A stretch of DNA of 64,000 nucleotides, taken from positions 26,539 through 90,538 of the forward strand of contig NZ_JACJQA010000025.1 in assembly GCF_014696355.1 (NCBI RefSeq), given 5' to 3'. The position numbers were made by a program, and so were the translations under genes. Under the pieces are notes generated by a model. The model was not told the DNA's origin and made no database searches. It saw nothing but the letters and a program-made list of their open reading frames with translations. The DNA is from Pseudanabaena sp. FACHB-1998 (GTDB lineage Bacteria; Cyanobacteriota; Cyanobacteriia; Pseudanabaenales; Pseudanabaenaceae). Positions 49,767 to 57,814 of this stretch are shown one piece after another. Position 1 is the first letter of the stretch. The number at the start of each line of letters is the position of its first letter.

Positions 49767-50948
49767 ATGCAATTAAAACAAATTAAATTTTCACGATTTA
49801 AGGGAAGTGCAAGTGAGTGGAGTGTTGAAGGAAGACCAATCAACGGTCAATTCGGTCAATGGTTGGAACTGAATAATGTCAATCTAATTACTGGAAGAAA
49901 TGCTTCGGGAAAAAGTAGGACTATTTTTGCAATTCGCCACATTGCTGATTTGTTCTCTGGTGATGTTGATCTGTCTAGACTTCATGCTTTAGGATACGGC
50001 ACAGCAGAATATCAACTAACTTTTAATAGTGATGAGAATAATTTAATAGAATATTTTTTAAACTTTGAAAATGGTGAAATTATTCAAGAACAACTTATCG
50101 AAAATAGAGAAGAAAAACTAAATCGCACGAAAGGTAAGCTTTGGTATGAAGGATTGGGAGATTATTTAGATTTTGAAGTCGATAGAGATGTCTTAGCAAT
50201 TTCAAAACGGGATAAAAAACAACATCCATTCTTTGAAAAACTTCACTCTTGGGGAGATAGATTAAATTTTTATCGATTTGGTGGGCAGTTGGGGAAAAAC
50301 GCCTTATTAAAGGACATCAATGCTGTAACTCTAAGCAATGAGAAGGTTGACTTAAAAGATGGGGATGAAGTAACGGGAATTTTTGTTAAGGCGAAAAAGC
50401 AATTTCCCGAATCATTTGTTGCAGCGATTATTAAGGATATGAACTACATAGCCTATCATCTAAATTCAGTAGATGTTATACCGCTCAAAAATTTTCCAGT
50501 AACTGCTTATGGTTTAGCAGCCTATGAGATGGATTTAAATCATCAGACAGATCAACAAGAAATGTCTCAGGGAATGTTTAGAGCATTATCTCTACTCATT
50601 CAATTAAACTATGCGATTCTGACAAGAGAACCAAGTTGCATTCTCATCGATGATATTGGTGAAGGATTAGACTTTGAACGCTCACAGTATTTAATTGAAC
50701 TCATTCTCGATAAGTTTAAAAATTCTTCAGTACAAGTCATTATGACAACTAATGATCGAGTTGTTATGAATAAAATCCCTTTGGAATACTGGCAAGCTAT
50801 AGAAAGAGTTCCTAACAAATCTTTGTTTTATAACTATCAAAATGCAAGAGACATCTTTGATGATTATCGGCATTCTGGTTTAAGTAATTTCGATTTTTTG
50901 AAAACAGGATTTTATATTACTGGTTTTGAGGGAGAAGAGGAGGAATGA
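49767..50948 (+). CDS. AAA/ABC-type ATPase of a two-gene defence-like pair
   Basis: 393 aa. Walker A ITGRNASGKSRTIFAI near residue 42, signature-like QEMSQGMFRALSLLIQL near 272, Walker B CILIDDIGEGLDFERSQYL near 293 and the switch His/Asn region VIMTTNDRVVM. No coiled-coil arms of SMC size. Overlaps the DUF4276-like gene (ATGA). ATPases of this AAA_15/AAA_21 kind with small TOPRIM-fold partners are anti-phage pairs elsewhere (for example PARIS and AbiL types); which type applies here is not resolved. No HIP1 octamers. Confidence 0.85.
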   Translation: MQLKQIKFSRFKGSASEWSVEGRPINGQFGQWLELNNVNLITGRNASGKSRTIFAIRHIADLFSGDVDLSRLHALGYGTAEYQLTFNSDENNLIEYFLNFENGEIIQEQLIENREEKLNRTKGKLWYEGLGDYLDFEVDRDVLAISKRDKKQHPFFEKLHSWGDRLNFYRFGGQLGKNALLKDINAVTLSNEKVDLKDGDEVTGIFVKAKKQFPESFVAAIIKDMNYIAYHLNSVDVIPLKNFPVTAYGLAAYEMDLNHQTDQQEMSQGMFRALSLLIQLNYAILTREPSCILIDDIGEGLDFERSQYLIELILDKFKNSSVQVIMTTNDRVVMNKIPLEYWQAIERVPNKSLFYNYQNARDIFDDYRHSGLSNFDFLKTGFYITGFEGEEEE

Positions 50949-51667
50949 AAAAGATTGCTTTTTACGTTGAAGGGCAGACCGAACTGTTTTTCCTGAATAA
51001 ACTTTTGATTGAGATTTCTGGAGCTAGGAATATTATTCTACTTTTAAAAAAGTTTAATGGAAAAAATCAGCCTCCAACGATTTATCCAAAATCCCTATCT
51101 CAGGCAGTTAATCCATCTCATACGGCTTTAATTTATAACTGTGGTAGTGATGAGGGGGTAAAAACGAGAATTCTAGAAGATTATCAAGATTTGATAAACG
51201 AGGGTTATCTTGAAGTTATTGGAATTAGAGATTTATATCCTTTACATTTGACAGATCTTACAGGATTAGAGAATGGGCTAAGAAATGGTGTCCCTAATCG
51301 TAAAGGACAAAAACCACTACCAGCAAATGCTTCCATTATCGTAGCTGTACACGAAGTTGAAGCATGGTTTTTATCCGAATACAATCATTTTAGTTGTATA
51401 GATCCTAACTTAACTCAAACTCTAATAAATTCAAAGTCATCAATTTTAGGGTTCAATCCTTATGTCGATGACATGACTTTAAGATATGAACCTCATGAAG
51501 ACCTTAAAAAAATCTATCAACTTGTAAGTAAAACATACACCAAAAAGAAATCACATATTGAGAGAACGGTTGAATGCTTAGATTATGAAAACGTTTATAT
51601 TAATTTAAACTTGAGAGTGGCTAAATTAGGTGATTTAATCTCTAAAATCGACAGTTTTTTAACCTAA
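50945..51667 (+). CDS. DUF4276/RloB-like TOPRIM-fold protein
   Basis: 240 aa. N-terminal KKIAFYVEGQTELFFLNKLL is the DUF4276 signature, with Glu in VEGQTE expected to bind metal in a TOPRIM-like fold. AVHEVEAWFLSEYNHF near 132 and the following acidic residues complete the likely site. Probably the nuclease effector of the ATPase encoded before it, translated with ATGA coupling. Base use and lack of HIP1 match its partner and differ from flanking genes. Confidence 0.83.
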   Translation: MKKIAFYVEGQTELFFLNKLLIEISGARNIILLLKKFNGKNQPPTIYPKSLSQAVNPSHTALIYNCGSDEGVKTRILEDYQDLINEGYLEVIGIRDLYPLHLTDLTGLENGLRNGVPNRKGQKPLPANASIIVAVHEVEAWFLSEYNHFSCIDPNLTQTLINSKSSILGFNPYVDDMTLRYEPHEDLKKIYQLVSKTYTKKKSHIERTVECLDYENVYINLNLRVAKLGDLISKIDSFLT

Positions 51668-51782
51668 GTCAGATGAGTATAGCCTTTCTATCTATCACAA
51701 AAGGAACACCCCTTTTATCTCCAACATTAATCCTCAACGCTTGCATCACCTTATTCACATTCTCAGCAGCCAAATTCTTTAG

Positions 51783-52988
51783 AGAATTTGGCGCTACATA
51801 TCAAGGCTAGTCAAAAGAAAAGCCATCCCACTTTGGCAAGCCGTAATCAAACAATGGCAAACCATCATTCAGCAAGAACTAGAACAACTCCAACGCCAAT
51901 CCCAAGGCGAAATCCTTAACCCCTTTCAATATGGCAATCCTCTCACCCGCGACAGGGCGCAACTATTTAAAGGACGTTCCGCCTTTGCCGATCAAATCGT
52001 CCGCCAAATCCTTGATCGCAACCGTCCCACAATCATCCTGCATGGTCCCCGACGCTGTGGCAAAAGTTCCTTTCTGCTCAACTTACCTCACCTCTTAACT
52101 AGTGACGTTTTACCAGTATACATCGACCTCCAGAGCCAATCCGCTAGCCAAAGCGAAGCCGACTTTTGGTTCACCATCGTTCGCGCTATCCACCGCGATG
52201 CTCGTAGCCAACAGGTACTCTTACCCACCCCACCCAAACGCGAAGAATTTCGCCTCAGCCCTTACCCCCAGCTTGAAGACTGGCTCGACACCGCCCTAAC
52301 CCAATTAGGAGACAGACGTATCCTGCTGAATATCGATGAATTTGAAGCGATTGGAACAGCAATGGAACAGGGACGCATTAGCACCAATCTCTTTGACGAA
52401 CTCCGCAGCCTAATCCAACATTGGGATCGCCTCAGTTTCCTTTTCTCTGGAGTCCAAACCCTACACGAACTCGGAACCAATTGGAGCAGCTACTTCATTA
52501 GCGCCATGCCTATCGAGATGACCTATCTTAATCCCAACGAAGCCAAAGAACTGCTCCTAAATCCCGATCCCGAATTCACCCTCGAATATGACACAGGCAT
52601 CGTTGACCAAATCCTTACCCTCACCCGTTGCCATCCCTACCTCCTCCAACTCCTCGGCTGGGTACTCGTGCAACTAGCCAACACCACCCACACCCAAATC
52701 GTCACACCCACCCTCCTCCAATCCGCTATCCCCGAAGCCTACATCAACGGCATCGGCTACTTCACCAACGTTTGGGAACAGTTCACAGGCACATCCCCCA
52801 CCGAAGTCACCGCAGGTCAACAACAACTCCTAGCCCTAGCCCAAGGACAACACCCCCACCCTACTGACGAAGCAGCCGAAAAATCCCTCCTAAGAATGCT
52901 CCGCTATCACATCATCGAGAAAATCGATAACCAGTACAAATTTGAAGTTCCCTTAATCGAACGCTGGGTCAGAGAGAAGTCAAATTGA
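51783..52988 (+). pseudogene. 5'-truncated AAA/STAND ATPase without a start codon
   Basis: An uninterrupted frame of about 400 codons follows a TAG at 51780. It encodes LNPFQYGNPLTRDRAQLFKG, Walker A GPRRCGKSSFLLNL (about 52044-52085), Walker B RILLNIDEFEAIG (about 52317-52355) and a winged-helix-like C-terminus ending EVPLIERWVREKSN. No ATG, GTG or TTG is in frame before 52362, which lies after Walker B. So the gene has lost its 5' end. Its NPFQYG linker is the same as in the broken protease-STAND gene at 48768. It has a high-C third-codon style unlike the AT-rich genes just upstream. Confidence 0.75.
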
Positions 52989-53047
52989 ATATTTGCTAGC
53001 CTGTGTCAAAATATGAAAGTAGCGATAATACAAAGTTAGACTAATCA

Positions 53048-53254
53048 ATGAACGAGATCATGTTTATTATCGAAGATGCCGATGAAGGTGGATATATTGC
53101 CCGTGCTTTAGGTTCATCTATTTTTACAGAAGCCGATTCTTTAGAAGAACTATATGAGTTAATCCGTGATGCGGTTCGGTGTCATTTTGATGAAGCCGTT
53201 TTACCAAGGATAATTCGCTTGCACTTTATTCGCGAAGAAGTTATTGCTGTATGA
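53048..53254 (+). CDS. hicB: HicB-like antitoxin
   Basis: 68 aa. MFIIEDADEGGYIARALGSSIFTEADSLEELYELIRDAVRCHFDE is the HicB fold. Stop overlaps the hicA start by ATGA (53251). Short, lacking a helix-turn-helix tail. Confidence 0.9.
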   Translation: MNEIMFIIEDADEGGYIARALGSSIFTEADSLEELYELIRDAVRCHFDEAVLPRIIRLHFIREEVIAV

Positions 53255-53496
53255 GAATACCCCGCGATATTTCAGGCACGGATTTAGTAAAACTACTGAG
53301 TAAATTTGGCTATGAAAACACCCGTCAAACTGGTAGCCATATGCGCCTGACTACTCAACAAAATGGCGAACATAACGTTACAATCCCCTATCACAATCCT
53401 TTACGAGTAGGAACGTTGTCAGCAATCTTAGCTGATATCGCCAATCATTTTGGTTTAACAAAAGATGAACTTATACGCAGATTATTTGAACGATAA
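53251..53496 (+). CDS. hicA: HicA mRNA interferase toxin
   Basis: 81 aa. RDISGTDLVKLLSKFGYENTRQTGSHMRLTTQ has the catalytic His in GSHMRL; VTIPYHNPLRVGTLSAILADIANHFGLTKDELIRRL completes the dsRBD-like HicA fold. Order antitoxin then toxin is reversed from many hicAB loci but common in cyanobacteria. Confidence 0.92.
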   Translation: MRIPRDISGTDLVKLLSKFGYENTRQTGSHMRLTTQQNGEHNVTIPYHNPLRVGTLSAILADIANHFGLTKDELIRRLFER

Positions 53497-53775
53497 ACTA
53501 TTCTCTTCTGACAGCGATCGCTAGATGGCAAAATAAGAAAGTGGCGATCGCTATATTTCTCACAAATCTTGCTTAGCGCTCAGCAACTGGCTTCTTGGGT
53601 ATGCAAGTGACCACAGCTATAAGTGAGAAATTTCGTAATTTAGTTTAAGCACAAGATGCTGTAGAAAAAATCAACCCTCAAGTATTAGGAGTTGGCACAA
53701 TGTGCCAACTCCTAATACTTGAGGGTTATGTCCTAACCAAAATGACGACAGCTATAAAACCAACACGGTTTTGCG
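53497..53775. other. Intergenic repeats before the channel gene
   Basis: Contains GTGACCACAGCTATAA (complement of a family-A left end), the 53673-53727 hairpin and a right end ACGACAGCTATAAAAC. No gene. Confidence 0.7.
53673..53727. repeat. Perfect hairpin AACCCTCAAGTATTAGGAG..
   Basis: 27-base arms with a minimal loop (GGCACAATGTGCC tip), followed by ATGTCCTAACCAAAATGACG, close to the right flank of the 55524 element. May end the channel gene (minus strand). Confidence 0.8.
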
Positions 53776-55368
53776 TTAGTCGTTGCGTTTGAATGATTCT
53801 AGCCATTCGCGCAATTGTTGGGACGCAATATCTTTGCCGCCTAGACCAAAGGCAACCGCGATCGCTACCGCAATTGCTCCAGTCAATAAACCAAAGGCAA
53901 GATCGACAATATTACTAGCAATGCCCATCTGTTTTAGAGCCATCGCCGTAATTAGCGCCACAATGGAAATACGCGCTGCATGACCGAGGATTCTTGCCTG
54001 TCTACCGCCAGTACTAGCAATTAAGTTAAAGGCAAGATTAGCCAGATATAATCCAATGCCAAAGATCACTACGCCACTTAATACCTGACCTGCAACCTGT
54101 AATACGCCAAAGACAATGCGGGTTAAGGCATTAATTTGTAAAACATCCGTAGCAGTGGCGATCGCTACCAGCATAATCGCTAGAAATACGATGATACCGA
54201 CAATTTGCGAAGGAGTTTGCGGGGGGAGAGAAGTGTTTACATTGGAATCAGGATTTTCGTAAAGCGCGTCAGTCTGAGTTGTGACCGCAATTTGGTTAAA
54301 TCCTAGCAACTGCAAAATATTATTAAATCCAAGCCCAGTCAAGATACTAGAAACAATATCTCTGACAAACTGACCCAGAAAATAAGCAACTACCACAATT
54401 ACCGTAGCAACAAAAACCTGAGGTAAGAAGCGGAGTACTTGATCGAGCATTGTCGTTGCTGGACGCGAAATTGCGCCAATTTCCAATGCTTCTAAGGTGG
54501 AGATAGCAGTAGGAATGAGAATCAAAATATATACAAAGTTCCCAATTACTTGAGAAAGAGTATATTCAGTTTGATTAGAAGTCCAACGATTAAGAAATCT
54601 ATCAGCACCGCTAGTAGCCAACAAATTAGTGGTAATCCGTTTAACTACTTGAGCAATCAACCAACCAATACCGCCAATCATGACAGCCTTGAGGATTTTG
54701 GGTAAAGCACTCAAAATCTGATTAACGAGATTTTGGACAGGTTGAAGTGCTTGAACTAAGCCGAGAGTATCAAGGACTAAGGGCAGAAACAGCAGCAAAA
54801 TAAACCAATACAAAGCGGAAGAGAGCGTCTCACTGAGAGGCAAAGATTCCGTAGGAGAATCGGAGACACTTTCGTTTACTTTGGCATCAATATTCGCCGA
54901 TCGCAAAAAGCGACCAACAATCATTTTGCTAATAGTGGCTAAGACCCATGCAATCCCCACAAGAATCGCTGCGCCGCCAAGCTTAGGAAGAAATGATGTA
55001 ATTTGTCCTAATAATCCATTTAATGGAGTAGCAACAGCATCGAGTTTTAGGTATTGAAAGAAGCCAACTAAAGTAAAAAGCAGTATTATCCAAAAAACCG
55101 TAGCACTAGCCCATTTCTCAATGGGGAATGTGTCGGTATTGTTAGTTGAACCAGTTAACCAACCAGCAAGCTTATTATCTATGCTAGTTTTCTTTAGTAA
55201 ATTTTCGGTCATAGACGCGAAAAATATGGCGATGATCCAACCGCCAACCAAAATTAAAACCGCAAAAATGATTTGAAAGACCAGTCCGTCAGGTCTGAGC
55301 AAATCTTCAATTGCAAAACTTTTGGTGGTCGATGTTTGAGCCAATAGAAAAGAAGTAAATTGGGGCAT
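53776..55368 (-). CDS. Mechanosensitive-channel-like protein with TM-helix repeats
   Basis: 530 aa. The first membrane helix VFQIIFAVLILVGGWIIAIFFASM is followed by five or so repeats of a unit with a helix of the type FLPKLGGAAILVGIAWVLATI..L.. (also ALPKILKAVMIGGIGWLIAQVV, FLPQVFVATVIVVVAYFLGQFV, VLQVAGQVLSGVVIFGIGLYLA). This is the conserved TM helix family (PF05552) related to MscS channels, such as CmpX. The last helix is followed by the pore-like ..GLLTGAIAVAIAVAFGLGGKDIASQQLREWL, which matches the MscS TM3 region, but the MscS beta-domain is absent. Likely osmotic or membrane-tension role. Confidence 0.85.
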   Translation of the reverse strand: MPQFTSFLLAQTSTTKSFAIEDLLRPDGLVFQIIFAVLILVGGWIIAIFFASMTENLLKKTSIDNKLAGWLTGSTNNTDTFPIEKWASATVFWIILLFTLVGFFQYLKLDAVATPLNGLLGQITSFLPKLGGAAILVGIAWVLATISKMIVGRFLRSANIDAKVNESVSDSPTESLPLSETLSSALYWFILLLFLPLVLDTLGLVQALQPVQNLVNQILSALPKILKAVMIGGIGWLIAQVVKRITTNLLATSGADRFLNRWTSNQTEYTLSQVIGNFVYILILIPTAISTLEALEIGAISRPATTMLDQVLRFLPQVFVATVIVVVAYFLGQFVRDIVSSILTGLGFNNILQLLGFNQIAVTTQTDALYENPDSNVNTSLPPQTPSQIVGIIVFLAIMLVAIATATDVLQINALTRIVFGVLQVAGQVLSGVVIFGIGLYLANLAFNLIASTGGRQARILGHAARISIVALITAMALKQMGIASNIVDLAFGLLTGAIAVAIAVAFGLGGKDIASQQLREWLESFKRND

Positions 55369-55662
55369 ATCACACCATAAACAGAATAATCAAGGGTATT
55401 CCTCTCTCCGTTATAGTAAGTGTAGTCCCATCCCATAAATAGCTAATAATAGTTAAGCTTTTACCTAAATATAGATAAAAAACTTAATACGAAAATTTCA
55501 AGTATAGCCCTGTAAGCTTTACTTATAGCAGTGGTCACTTGCATTAGGATAAATCAAAGCATCAGAAGACGAGTTGCGGCGCGAAGCGCCGCAACTCGTC
55601 TTCTGGTTTTGTGTCCTAACAAGAATGGCAACAGCTATACTTCCTTCCCCCTAATTCTGGGG
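55369..55662. other. Intergenic region with a MITE-like element
   Basis: Channel-gene promoter side (AT-rich, 55369-55523), then the family-A element. No gene seen. Confidence 0.7.
55524..55639. mobile_element. MITE-like element, family A (116 bp)
   Basis: The left end is TATAGCAGTGGTCACTTGC..TTAGGA. The right end is TCCTAACAAGAATGGCAACAGCTATA. They are imperfect terminal inverted repeats of 26 bases. The core hairpin (55563-55605) has a GGCGCGAAGCGCC tip. Left end shared with 60095. Confidence 0.78.
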
Positions 55663-56667
55663 TTATCGTTTTTTCTTACCTTTAGCCATCGTCAGAATTT
55701 CAGACTGAGCAATTTCAGCATCCAGAATTGTCTGTCCTGTGGCTGCTAAAAATACATCATCCAGACTGGGACGGGACTGAGACAGGCTAAAAACATTGAT
55801 ATCGACCGCCGCCAACATATTTTGAATTTCGCTAATGGCGTTGGGATCAGGAGTCACAAATAGATTTACGGCATTACCCTGCGCGGCATTGATCGTAATG
55901 CTTTGAACAATTGGCAATTGTTGCAAAATCTTTTGGGCTTGTTCTGCCTCATAACGTTCCGCAAATTCACGAATCCGAATGGTAATACGATCGCCACCGA
56001 CTTTAGTTTTTAGCTCGTCGGTTGTACCCTCAGCAATAATTTTGCCTTTATCAATAATGGCTACGCGATCGGCAAGGGCATCAATTTCTTCGAGATAGTG
56101 ACTGCTAATTAAAACCGTTACCCCTGAGACGCGGAGTTTTCTTAAAAATTCCCAAATCCCAATCCGACTTTGAATGTCTAGCCCTACCGTTGGCTCGTCC
56201 AGAATTAGCACCGATGGTTGATGGAGCAAACCTGCGGCAAGGTCAAGACGTTTTTTCAGCCCTCCCGAATAGGTTCCTGACAGTTTATCGGCATAGGCTT
56301 CAAGTTGCAGCAGATCTAATACGCTATCAATGCGATCGCTGATTTGGGCTTTAGGAATGTGATATAAAGCTGCTTGAAAGCGTAATAACTCGCGCCCTGT
56401 TAAAACTTTGTCTAGAGCTACTTCTTGGGCTACATAACCAATGCGATCGCGAATTGCTCGTGGCTCTGTTGCCCCAGCCACTTCCACTATTCCTGAATCT
56501 GGGGATGTTAATGTGCATATACAACGCATGGTTGTAGTTTTGCCTGCCCCATTAGGTCCTAGAAGCCCGTAAATTTGTCCCTGTGTAACATTTAGCGAAA
56601 CTCCATCTACGGCTATAGTCTCGCCATAAGTTTTCCTGAGATTTTCAATTCTTACTGCCGATTGCAT
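55663..56667 (-). CDS. ABC transporter ATP-binding protein, DrrA/CcmA type
   Basis: 334 aa. Walker A GPNGAGKTTTMRC near 37, Q-loop YVAQEV, signature YSGGLKKRLDLAAGL near 134, Walker B VLILDEPTVGLD, H-loop SSHYLEE. The C-terminal 100 residues form the regulatory extension seen in daunorubicin-type (ABC-2) exporters. The matching permease is normally next door, but it is not in this window on either side. The substrate is unknown. Confidence 0.93.
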   Translation of the reverse strand: MQSAVRIENLRKTYGETIAVDGVSLNVTQGQIYGLLGPNGAGKTTTMRCICTLTSPDSGIVEVAGATEPRAIRDRIGYVAQEVALDKVLTGRELLRFQAALYHIPKAQISDRIDSVLDLLQLEAYADKLSGTYSGGLKKRLDLAAGLLHQPSVLILDEPTVGLDIQSRIGIWEFLRKLRVSGVTVLISSHYLEEIDALADRVAIIDKGKIIAEGTTDELKTKVGGDRITIRIREFAERYEAEQAQKILQQLPIVQSITINAAQGNAVNLFVTPDPNAISEIQNMLAAVDINVFSLSQSRPSLDDVFLAATGQTILDAEIAQSEILTMAKGKKKR

Positions 56668-56806
56668 TGGGGGTGTCTAATATTACGGTCTGTTAACCTA
56701 TTTTAGCGGTGAGCTTCTTAAAACCGCAATAAATTATCCCAAGGCGATCGCTTTTTTATCTTCAGAACTTAGATATAGCAATTCTATAGCTATGTCTAAG
56801 TTCCTA

Positions 56807-56855
56807 CCCAAGAATTAGTTGTGCGGCGCTTCGTGCCGCACAACTAATTCTTGGG
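56807..56855. repeat. Perfect hairpin CCCAAGAATTAGTTGTGCGG..
   Basis: 22-base arms; tip GGCGCTTCGTGCC. Followed by GGGAAGGGAGTAGC, a flank shared with 13098 and 25215. Confidence 0.8.
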
Positions 56856-56886
56856 CGGGAAGGGAGTAGCAAATCTTGTTAAGAAC

Positions 56887-56926
56887 AAAAACCGAAGAAG
56901 CAAGTGGCGGCGCTTCTTCGGTTTTT
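56887..56926. repeat. Hairpin AAAAACCGAAGAAGC
   Basis: 15-base arms around AAGTGGCGGC. Arms again encode an A-rich foot like the AAAACCC foot in other copies. Confidence 0.7.
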
Positions 56927-56950
56927 GGCTTGTCCCAATACAAGTTTCTA

Positions 56951-56972
56951 ACAAGGGGCTTAAGCCCCTTGT
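56951..56972. repeat. Palindrome ACAAGGGGCTTAAGCCCCTTGT
   Basis: Perfect 22-base palindrome. The same core is at 60282-60307 and a shorter version near 12988. Confidence 0.8.
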
Positions 56973-57237
56973 CTTTCTCACAAATGAAATAAAATAGCTT
57001 GCACTCTTGCAAGCTATTTAGTATTGCTATAAATGTATCGAAATATATTATTAAGTAAACTTTAATTTCATTGTTAAAATTACTGCTAAATATAATTCTA
57101 TGCTTTGAGGGCAAGGGGGAAAAAGCCACTTTAAAAGGTTGCTTTAATATTGCTTCAAATCGCTTTAGGAATTTGCGCGAAACGGGTAAATACGAGACAA
57201 GTACATTTACTTAGATTTAGGGGTATGGAAAAGGATT

Positions 57238-57708
57238 ATGCTAACAATTAATCGCACTTTAGATGAAAAGCTCGGAACCGTTGATCGTGTCTATTTAACG
57301 GATACTGATTTAGTCAGTCTAGAAAGATTTGCCAGCAATTTTTCAGTAAGAGTGAAAACTTACAACCTTTTGCGAGATCACGCCGATGAGATGGTGCTGC
57401 GAACCTTAAAACTCTTGGCTCAGCAATATCCAGAGTTAGTGCAGAAGCAATTACAACGTTGCAAATACGACATGTCTAACATGATCCGTTACACGTCTTT
57501 ATCTATATTGCGTGATGATGAGCTATTCTTTCGCGAGACATTAATGGATTGGTTGGGGAATATTATTAATTCCTACCAAGTTGGCAAAGAATGTTCTACA
57601 GCCTATCGGTTGTTTCAACATGTAGTTGAAGAGATACTGCCTGCGGAAAGTTCTACTTTAGTCAAGCCTTATTCAGAAATGGCAGTCACCGTATTGCTTA
57701 ATGCCTAG
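57238..57708 (+). CDS. Divergent allophycocyanin-like phycobiliprotein subunit
   Basis: 156 aa, slightly shorter than normal subunits. The globin-like pattern is recognisable: YLTDTDLVSLERFASNFSVRVKTYNLLRDHADEMV at the N-terminus and KPYSEMAVTVLL at the end. At the bilin site, RCKYDMSNMIRY keeps Cys75, Asp78 and Arg84-Tyr85 in the ACLRDLDYYLRY spacing, but the residues between are changed (Arg at +2 is Tyr here). So bilin binding is possible but the pocket should differ. It resembles ApcD/ApcF or the ApcE phycobilin domain more than ApcA/B. A linker gene lies 106 bases downstream. AAAAGGA precedes the ATG. Confidence 0.78.
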   Translation: MLTINRTLDEKLGTVDRVYLTDTDLVSLERFASNFSVRVKTYNLLRDHADEMVLRTLKLLAQQYPELVQKQLQRCKYDMSNMIRYTSLSILRDDELFFRETLMDWLGNIINSYQVGKECSTAYRLFQHVVEEILPAESSTLVKPYSEMAVTVLLNA

Positions 57709-57814
57709 TTTGTCTATTCTGCTCGACCTTAGCATCGCAGTCCTTAAGATTTTATCCCCGAGACGGAATAAATGAATTTACTGGCATCCTTTAAGAGAAT
57801 ATTTGGAGAGTTTT

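Larger units (their letters stand above)
56668..57237. other. Intergenic region rich in hairpins, no gene
   Basis: Hairpins at 56807-56855, 56887-56926, 56951-56972 and about 56992-57019. An open frame on the minus strand (56815-57129) is made of these palindromes and is not a gene. The last 100 bases lead into the phycobiliprotein gene with AAAAGGA before its start. Confidence 0.8.

Noticed and set aside
51668..51782. Minus-strand fragment encoding NKVMQALRINVGDKRGVPFV
   Set aside because: Looks gene-like but is only about 45 codons with no start; too little to name.
56815..57129. 104-codon minus-strand ORF
   Set aside because: Spans several palindromic repeats and has no coding character; both ends lie in hairpins.
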